A stretch of 53,737 nt of DNA from Bifidobacterium leontopitheci (GTDB lineage Bacteria; Actinomycetota; Actinomycetes; Actinomycetales; Bifidobacteriaceae), in contig NZ_WBVT01000021.1 in assembly GCF_009193355.1 (NCBI RefSeq), forward strand, positions 1-53,737, in the 5' to 3' direction. This document shows, piece after piece, positions 51,430 to 53,737 of this stretch. The position numbers were made by a program, and so were the translations under genes. Every line of letters starts with the position of its first letter. Position 1 is the first letter of the stretch. The notes under the pieces were generated by a model that was not told the origin of the DNA, ran no database searches, and was given only the letters and a program-made list of their open reading frames with translations.

Positions 51430-52329
51430 ATGGCACTGCACGACGATACGCCGTCCAACGGCGCTCTTTCCAACGGCACCCTGTCCGAAGATCGGCATCA
51501 CGACGGCACACCGTCCCACGGCGCGGTCGGCATGACGGATTGCAAGGCGGCGTTCTTCGACATCGACGGCACGCTGACGAGTTTCGTCACCCATGTCATC
51601 CCGGATTCCACCATCGAAGCGATCCACAGGCTGCAGGCGAAGGGCATCAAGACGTTCATCTGCTCCGGACGCGCCCCTTCGCACATGACCGTGGTGCTCG
51701 ACATGATGCCCGTGCATTTCGACGGCATCGTGGCGCTCAACGGGCAGTATTGTTTCGACGACAACGGCTTCCTGGAGAAGGAGGCGCTGCTGCCGGAGGA
51801 CATCACGACCATCACCCGCTGGCTGGACGAGCATCCGGACGTGGTGGCGAACTACTGTGAGAAGGATTACGTCTACTTCAACCAGGTCACCGAGGCGATG
51901 CGCCGCACCTGGCGACAGCTCGGCAAGACCGCGCCCAAGGTGAACATCGACGACCCGCATGAGCGCGCGCTCAAGTACGAGACATTCCAGATCAGCCCGT
52001 ACATCAGCCTTGACGACGAGCGTGAGATCTGCTCGCTGTGTCGCAACGTCACGGGCGTGCGCTGGCACCCCGACTTCACCGACCTGATTCCGGCCGACGG
52101 CGGCAAGCCGGTGGGCATGCGGCGGTTCATGGACCATTACGGCTGGACGCGCGATCAGGTGGTCGCGTTCGGCGACGGCGGCAACGACGCGACGATGCTC
52201 GAGTTCGCCGGGCTTGGCGTGGCCATGGGCAACGCGACCGAGCCGGCGAAGGCGGCCGCCGACTACATCACCGACGACGTGGACCATGACGGCATCATGA
52301 ACGCGCTCGTGCGCTTCGGCATACTGTGA
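51430..52329 (+). CDS. HAD-superfamily Cof-type phosphatase
   Basis: The 299-residue protein is a Cof/YbiV-type HAD hydrolase acting on sugar phosphates or flavin/PLP-type phosphates. Motifs: AAFFDIDGTLTSFVTHVIPD (nucleophile Asp), KTFICSGRAPSHM (Ser/Thr), a large cap domain and VVAFGDGGNDATMLEFAGLG. The start at ATG 51430 follows GGAGG with 6-base spacing. It gives an N-terminal extension of about 33 residues with repeated PSNG/PSHG words (DDTPSNGALSNGTLSEDRHH) before the core. A later ATG at 51532 would give the standard length. Confidence 0.9.
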   Translation: MALHDDTPSNGALSNGTLSEDRHHDGTPSHGAVGMTDCKAAFFDIDGTLTSFVTHVIPDSTIEAIHRLQAKGIKTFICSGRAPSHMTVVLDMMPVHFDGIVALNGQYCFDDNGFLEKEALLPEDITTITRWLDEHPDVVANYCEKDYVYFNQVTEAMRRTWRQLGKTAPKVNIDDPHERALKYETFQISPYISLDDEREICSLCRNVTGVRWHPDFTDLIPADGGKPVGMRRFMDHYGWTRDQVVAFGDGGNDATMLEFAGLGVAMGNATEPAKAAADYITDDVDHDGIMNALVRFGIL

Positions 52330-52348
52330 CGGCCGCCGCCGACATTGG

Positions 52349-52404
52349 CGAGGGGCCTGTCCGCTGACGCAACCGATTGTTGCATGCAGCGGGCAGGCCC
52401 CTCG
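52349..52404 (+). terminator. terminator of the HAD phosphatase gene
   Basis: CGAGGGGCCTGTCCGCTG (52349-52366) pairs with CAGCGGGCAGGCCCCTCG (52387-52404) with one G-U-type mismatch, followed by TTGTTCCG. It lies 20 bases past the stop. Confidence 0.8.
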
Positions 52405-52464
52405 TTGTTCCGTCGTTCCGTTCGGCGCCGACCTTGTGCAGGCGGCACCGTCACGCAGGAGGTG

Positions 52465-53004
52465 TCACTTCACCACGGTGATCGACGTGATGCCGACCGG
52501 CTCCAGCGGAGCGTCGGAACGGTCGGTCGGCACGGATTCGAGCTTGTCGACGACCTTCTTCGACTCGTCGTCGGCGACCTCGCCGAAGATCGTGTGATGG
52601 CCGTCGAGCCACGGCGTCGGCACGGTGGTGATGAAGAACTGCGATCCGTTGGTGCCGTGCGCCTTGCCGTCACGGCCGCGGCGCAGGCCGGCGTTCGCCA
52701 TGGCCAGCAGGTACGGATGGTCGAACTTGAGCGACGGGTCGATCTCGTCGTCGAACTCGTAGCCGGGGCCGCCGGTGCCGTTGCCGAGCGGGCAGCCGCC
52801 CTGGATCATGAAGTCCTTGATGATGCGGTGGAATGTCAGGCCGTCGTAGAACGGCTCGTGCGACGGCTGGCCGGTGAACGGGTCGGTCCATTCCTTTTCG
52901 CCGGTGGCGAGGCCGAGGAAGTTCTTCACCGTCTCGGGAGCCTTGTCGTCGAACAGGTTGATGGTGATGTCACCTTCTGAGGTGTGCATGATGATAGTGC
53001 TCAT
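52465..53004 (-). CDS. cyclophilin-type peptidyl-prolyl cis-trans isomerase
   Basis: The 179-residue protein is a cytoplasmic cyclophilin with no signal peptide. Active-site regions are visible: [15 protein letters not shown] (Arg), [11 protein letters not shown] and [14 protein letters not shown]. The start ATG 53004 ([20 protein letters not shown]) follows TGGGGGCTT. It has a normal family length and stands alone on the minus strand, convergent with the HAD gene. Confidence 0.94.
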   Translation of the reverse strand: MSTIIMHTSEGDITINLFDDKAPETVKNFLGLATGEKEWTDPFTGQPSHEPFYDGLTFHRIIKDFMIQGGCPLGNGTGGPGYEFDDEIDPSLKFDHPYLLAMANAGLRRGRDGKAHGTNGSQFFITTVPTPWLDGHHTIFGEVADDESKKVVDKLESVPTDRSDAPLEPVGITSITVVK

Positions 53005-53074
53005 AAGCCCCCAGTCTCGCAGACGCCCCAGACCCGATGTTCCAGTCCCAGACCCGGCGCCGCGTGAGCGGACG

Positions 53075-53299
53075 TCACCGCACGTAGACGGTCGGTGACC
53101 CGGTGAGCCGGGACATCGCCGACGGCGGGATGCTGCGCACGTCATGGATGCGTCCCACGATGGCGTCCAGCGTGGAGACCGGGACTGTCGATGCCGTCGG
53201 AGCGGCTGCGGGGATGGCAAAAGACCGCTCGACGGCACGGGCGTTGCTGTTGCGCACCATGCGGGCCAGTGCCGGGCGCTTTCTGTGCATGAAGAACAT
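53075..53299 (-). CDS. small hypothetical protein, 74 residues
   Basis: From ATG 53299, with GGAGG 5 bases upstream, the product is [20 protein letters not shown]... to [10 protein letters not shown]. It has a basic, Arg-rich first 20 residues, then a helix-forming segment ([20 protein letters not shown]). It looks like a small conserved type but I do not recognise a family. The good ribosome site supports it; the short length keeps confidence moderate. Confidence 0.5.
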   Translation of the reverse strand: MFFMHRKRPALARMVRNSNARAVERSFAIPAAAPTASTVPVSTLDAIVGRIHDVRSIPPSAMSRLTGSPTVYVR

Positions 53300-53626
53300 G
53301 ATCGCCTCCGTGTGTGCCGGAGGCCGGCGTTGTCGTGCCGGCCGATTCGTGTGCAGCGGCCCGGTATCGGTTGCGGCCGCTGTGATGGTCTGTGGACGCC
53401 GTCCGGCCGGCTGCCTGTCGCATCGCAACGGTCCCGGTCAGCCAGACGGCATTGTTGTGGTCATCACCCGTCCGGATGCCGATCGCAGCCGTTCAGGCGA
53501 TGATCCCATTACACCGCATCCGGCACCGTCTCGCCCTCGCTCCCCGGAGTGATTTCATCCGCCAACCGCCCCGCCGCAGCATCAGCCCCAAGGATGACGC
53601 CACCGCTCAGGTACGTTCCGATGCTC
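53300..53626. other. spacer without recognised genes
   Basis: Over 327 bases I saw no supported gene, terminator or repeat. It includes the promoter region of the small minus-strand ORF. Confidence 0.4.
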
Positions 53627-53737
53627 CTATACATTGTCAAGCTGTTGCGCGTGTTGTGTCGGGGTGGTGATGGAGTGGATCCATTGGGTGGCGCGTTGTT
53701 CGAGTTCGGGCAGGTCGCGCACGCCCCGCTCGATTTC
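53627..53737 (-). CDS. C-terminal fragment of an unidentified gene (runs off the window edge)
   Basis: On the minus strand, 36 codons are open from the window edge to a TAG at 53627-53629, ending RATQWIHSITTPTQHAQQLD plus NV. A longer reading may be an internal part of a mobile-element or other gene, but I cannot assign it. The codon use looks coding-like. Confidence 0.45.
   Translation of the reverse strand, partial: EIERGVRDLPELEQRATQWIHSITTPTQHAQQLDNV

Overview
The window is GC-rich and reads as chromosomal DNA of a Bifidobacterium or close actinobacterial relative. The genes that suggest this are pyruvate formate-lyase with its activating enzyme, the actinobacterial pair RNase D + DUF3000, a clpP1-clpP2-clpX block, a YraN-ComM/YifB-DprA cassette, O-acetylhomoserine sulfhydrylase together with a MalY/PatB lyase, and a MetNIQ transporter. 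The genus is an inference from gene content and order; no rRNA is present. The window is mostly ordinary core genome. No phage, complete insertion sequence or CRISPR array is visible.

Layout. 1-2.6 kb: edge of an unknown gene, proC, and a proline-iminopeptidase-like hydrolase. 2.8-6.7 kb: a two-component system whose kinase is a tandem fusion of one complete sensor kinase and a second membrane/DHp half that lacks the phospho-accepting histidine. 7-10 kb: a secreted protein with two complete acid-phosphatase (PAP2) domains and a wall-sorting-like tail. 10.3-15.4 kb: a MacB/FtsX-type ABC exporter and an unknown multi-pass protein. 15.6-19.1 kb: metY, a Nudix hydrolase and a pyridoxal kinase. 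19.5-23.3 kb: yraN-comM-dprA. 23.5-27.8 kb: an alkylguanine transferase, the two soluble subunits of succinate dehydrogenase/fumarate reductase, and an O-methyltransferase-like protein. 27.9-32 kb: a LOG-family protein, nhaA and malY. 32.4-38.9 kb: two identical tRNA-Arg(ACG) genes, then (all on the minus strand) tig, clcA, clpP1, clpP2 and clpX. 39-46.7 kb: rnd, DUF3000, pflA, pflB, a small protein and nadE. 46.7-53.7 kb: an M20 amidohydrolase with metI-metN-metQ, a HAD phosphatase, a cyclophilin, a small ORF and an edge fragment.

Functional links. PLP chemistry and sulfur amino acids recur: metY makes homocysteine or methionine precursors, malY cleaves cystathionine-type substrates, metNIQ imports methionine, and pdxY recycles the PLP cofactor. 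Fermentative metabolism is represented by pflB/pflA and the anchor-less fumarate reductase-like pair. Protein quality control is represented by tig and clpP1P2X.

The most unusual content is intergenic. Several spacers carry their own multi-copy palindrome family. The most striking is a 305-bp array upstream of malY (32001-32305). It has six hairpin units, i.e. twelve copies of a 15-bp half-site (consensus YRACSRMCCGTACYC) in alternating orientation. Their GTAC cores fall 21-22 and 30-31 bp apart, so all lie near one face of the helix, while the loops and linkers vary in sequence. It resembles a regulatory or structured-RNA array that I cannot assign to a known element. Other families are TGTCACAGCGGGTA palindromes (three copies), GTTCACGATTTGC hairpins (two copies), an AAGATRCACAATGTG family (two loci), a 142-bp hairpin at 6709-6850, and dispersed BIME-like repeats with a compensatory stem change.
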